Source: Chrysogorgia sp. JL179-B06 (taxonomy: Eukaryota; Cnidaria; Anthozoa; Scleralcyonacea; Chrysogorgiidae). From it: 64,000 nucleotides of DNA. Below the pieces are notes generated by a model. The model was given only the letters and a program-made list of their open reading frames with translations, did not search any database and was not told the DNA's origin. Where the stretch lies: contig JAYKKM010000054.1 of NCBI GenBank assembly GCA_035772405.1, forward strand, positions 1,818,001 to 1,882,000, in the 5' to 3' direction. Positions 59,901 to 63,700 of this stretch are shown here, in pieces; within the stretch, counting starts at the first letter, position 1; every line of letters starts with the position of its first letter. A program made the translations under genes and the position numbers.

Positions 59901-60671
59901 CGGACTAATCTATTATTAACAGGTGGCAATAACCTAATTTGCATAACAGGTGGCAATTTTATCACGCGTGAGACACTTTTACGATACATAAATTTGTAAA
60001 AATGTTTAAACGACTATTTTTTAAATGTGATTTGACAAATTTGTGAAAATGTTGAAACGACACTTTCTATTTTTTAAATGTGATTTGACAAATTTGTGAA
60101 AATGTTGGAACGACTATTTTTTAAATGTGATTTGACAAATTTGTGAAAATGTTGAAACGACTATTTTTTAAATACGATTTGACAAATTTGTGAAAATGTT
60201 GAAACGGCACTCTCTATTTTTTAATATGTGAGAGTGGGCTCGTACCACATTTTATTTTTTTAACACGCGAAAATGTTGAAATAACACTTTCTATTTTTTC
60301 CTAAATGTAATTTGTGAGAATTTTGAAACGACACTCTCTATTTTTTAAATGTGGTTGAAATGGTGTCAAATTTAGTATAAACTTGGTATTGTTTCGCTAG
60401 TCTCGCGTGTGTTTGACATCAATTTAGTAGAGAACGCGCGAAGGGTGTCTAGATTGACTAACGATCGCTGTAGTAGTATAGTAAGTAGGGCTGCGAGCTT
60501 ATTCGACGTCAAACGTGAATATAAACACCAAAACATCACCAAATTTGTCGAATCATGATTTGGCAAATTTGGTGATGTTTTGGTGTTTATATTCACGTTT
60601 GACGTCGATTGGGCTCGCAGCCCTACTTACTATACTACTGTTGTTGATATTTAAACCTCGGTTTCTATATA

Positions 60672-60732
<61 letters not shown>

Positions 60733-63700
60733 AGCTTCTAGCATAATTACTGAATCTATACAGTAACGCAAATAAGCACAGTGGCGGTGCCACCTGGTGG
60801 GCTGGGCTTTAAGTTGTCCTCCAGACCGATTTCTTGATTTCTCCAAGTCCGCAGAGAAAACATTTTTTGGTGGGATCCAACTCATTGTTATTTTTCCTGG
60901 TCTAAGTCAAACTAAACAACATCGCAACTTTTTTAACTGCTTTGCTTCATGGACAGTCATGCCTACCATTACAATGTGGGACAGATACTAGCTAGCAACA
61001 AATCAGAAAATCGCTCTGTTTTTGCATAGCTGGAAAGCAGGATCTAGTGTAGCCAACTGTCTACAGTGCAATCAAAGTCTCCTCACCAACACAAAACATG
61101 ACGAAATACACCATTCCCAAAACCCATGTAGTTCAATCCATGGTGAAGGACACAAAAGACAAATCATCTCGAAAGGTAAAGACCATAAAACTAGTGGTCG
61201 CAGCTGCCTTGATTTAGCTCAATGAGTTGAACTCCTTGAATTTCACAAGAAGAATCCGACATTTGGGATTCGGAAACTTGTAGAAAAATTCGGTTGCGGG
61301 AAATCCCAGGTATCATGAAATTGAAATAGCAGATCATGAGGGAATGGGAGACAAACCAAGAGAAATTCTTACTTGTGGAAATGGTATGTTCGTTGTCGAG
61401 AATCCAATATTCGTGTCAGTGTACCCATGATTCAGGAAGATCGCCCTCATCATTGCCAAACAACTAGAAGACTCGGAAGATTTTTCTGCGTCCACTAACG
61501 GATGGTTGGATAGGTGGAAAACGATACACTGTACATTATCACACAGATGAATGTGTCCGGAGAGGAATTGAAGGAAGTGTCAGCGAAGAAACTCTTCCTA
61601 GCTGGGATGAACGTGCCTGCAGGGAATTGGTCAGATAGTACAGTATATGAGCGACGAGACTGTTTAAAACTTGGATTAAACCGGCTTGTTTTGGAAAGCT
61701 CTGCCAGAAAAGAGTCTCTCTGAACGAGGAAAGCGATGTCGAGGTGGCAAAAGAGCTAAGCAAAGGTTTACGTGTGTATTCTTTGTGAGTAACGTCTAGC
61801 GTAAGTAAAATGCTTGTAATTATCAAGAACTAACGATATGCAACCAGTTGCAGTTAAAACTGATCTAAAATGCGTTTTTATACTTTGCTCTTTGACTACA
61901 ATAAGATGTCCTCAGCTGGTACGCGAGGTTCGATTGCCTTATAATATGTTGCCATCTTTTGCCCCAAATTGTTTTGTTGAACTTTGAGCTGTGATGTGGT
62001 CTTCAATAATGTCGCATCAACATTCCGTCAGAATTGAATCAGAAGAACGACCACATATATTGATGAATTCAATATTTATGGTCAATGTTGTTGCCCTATA
62101 TTGTCCTGTAGTACGATCCCTTTTTTTTATAATTATTACGTTTGTTTTTATTATATGACGCCGCGCAACATCAAAATCCACGACAGAGGATTTTTTTCAG
62201 TACTTTAAAAACGTAAAAACGTTAAACCTGCTTGCTGCCATGCATAAACATCGATCGCGAATATTTTAACGAACTTGTAAAATGAATAGAATATATGAAG
62301 CATACTTTGTTTGGAAGTTCTAGAAAAGGTACAAACAAATTATTTTAACTCCGAAAAAGCTCAATTTGAGCAAGTTAACTTTGGTAAAACATTGATGTTT
62401 TATTAATCAATGTTTATCCTTGTTAAAGATGCTGATTAAATATTAATTTCTTTTGAATTTTCTTCATGAATTATTTACGATTTTTACAAATCCAAATAAA
62501 GCTCGTACAAATTAAATTTTGGTGAAATGTCGTGGTAGATATTTCGTCTTAGTGACACTTTAAATGTATTAAATATGTAGATTTGATTGGCTTATGAAGA
62601 TCTGAATTTTTTCTGAGTAATTCAGCCAACTTCAGTTAACTTCGTTCTTCATACGTAAAATATCTTGTATTAGAAATAGTTTAGAATACTCTTGAATAAT
62701 AAAGTAGGATATATACATGTACTATAGGATAAGATAGGATGTGGTAAGGGATTATGGTTACGATAGGATCTTGGAGATTGGATTGATGATTGAATGGGAG
62801 ATAGAATAGGAGATAGCATAGGATCGGAGATAGATTCATTCAATTGATTCATAAGATAGTTACAATAATATTAAATAATTAATACTGACAGAGTGTAAAA
62901 TAAAAGAAAAGAAAAAGTTTATGTAAATAGGTCGTGCGCAGTGGACAAAGTAGCGTATAGGTTTCCAGTTGTCCCCTATACTTACGATATTAATATTAAT
63001 CACATAAAGAACGAGTTCGCATGTGTTCCTTAAATTACATTTGAGACAGGAGTAGCGTTTATACTTATAGTATTTTTTAAATACATGACGAGTTGAGTTG
63101 TTTTTTATTATAATCGACTGATCGCCATATTTTTTATGAATGTTGATTGATGATGATGATGAAAAATGTAAATTTTCCATATAGTTATAGTTATAGCCCT
63201 TGGTCTACTAAAATTAGGAAATGATGGGAGATTGGATAGGAGTAGGATAGGACTTAGGAGGTACGATAGGAGATACGATAGGAGATATAGGGTATAAATA
63301 TAGTATAGGACGTCAGATTGAATATATGAGCTGATAGGATATCTATGTATAAATCTCAACAGAGTTGCGTAATCTCAAGACAGCTACTGAAACTGAATGG
63401 GTCGATTTAGTGATTCTAATGGACTTAAAATTTGTTTTCAGTTATTCTAAATAGAACTATTTTATAGGCGGCCTTGAAAGCGTACAATAAGGATGTGAAA
63501 AACTTAAATACATCTAGTATCTCACCTGTTGAACAAAGTAGTAAGTATATCATGAAAAAAAACTTCATTGTAACTGTATGCAAGTAGTTCGTTGGCAAGG
63601 TCTTTTTGTCTTATTTGACCATTTTATGTTTTTAATTATTTAATTATTTTGTAGTTAAACCTAACATAGAAAGCAAATCAAAAGAAAGTACTTCTGTGGA

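Larger units (their letters stand above)
41260..60639. mobile_element. Polinton/Maverick, 19,380 bp, apparently complete
   Basis: It starts AGTAGTATAG, ends CTATACTACT, has terminal inverted repeats of 686 and 770 bp and a GTTGTT duplication. It contains the full Polinton core (polB, integrase, major capsid, packaging ATPase) plus accessory genes, all with open frames and none interrupted by a stop or frameshift that I can see. The left gene block (41.9-47.1 kb) is on the minus strand and the right block (52.4-59.9 kb) on the plus strand, with mixed orientation between. It sits in the 27-kb WBP4 intron. Family knowledge: such elements are self-synthesising transposons and likely virus genomes; whether this copy is active is not shown. 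Confidence 0.97.
41254..60645. repeat. 6-bp target site duplication of the Polinton (GTTGTT)
   Basis: GTTGTT at 41254-41259 immediately precedes the AG terminus and recurs at 60640-60645 immediately after the CT terminus. A 6-bp duplication is the known Polinton/Maverick integration signature. Confidence 0.93.

Noticed and set aside
60372..60596. Open frames in the Polinton terminal hairpin
   Set aside because: The same peptide appears on both strands because the DNA is an inverted repeat; no supporting feature.
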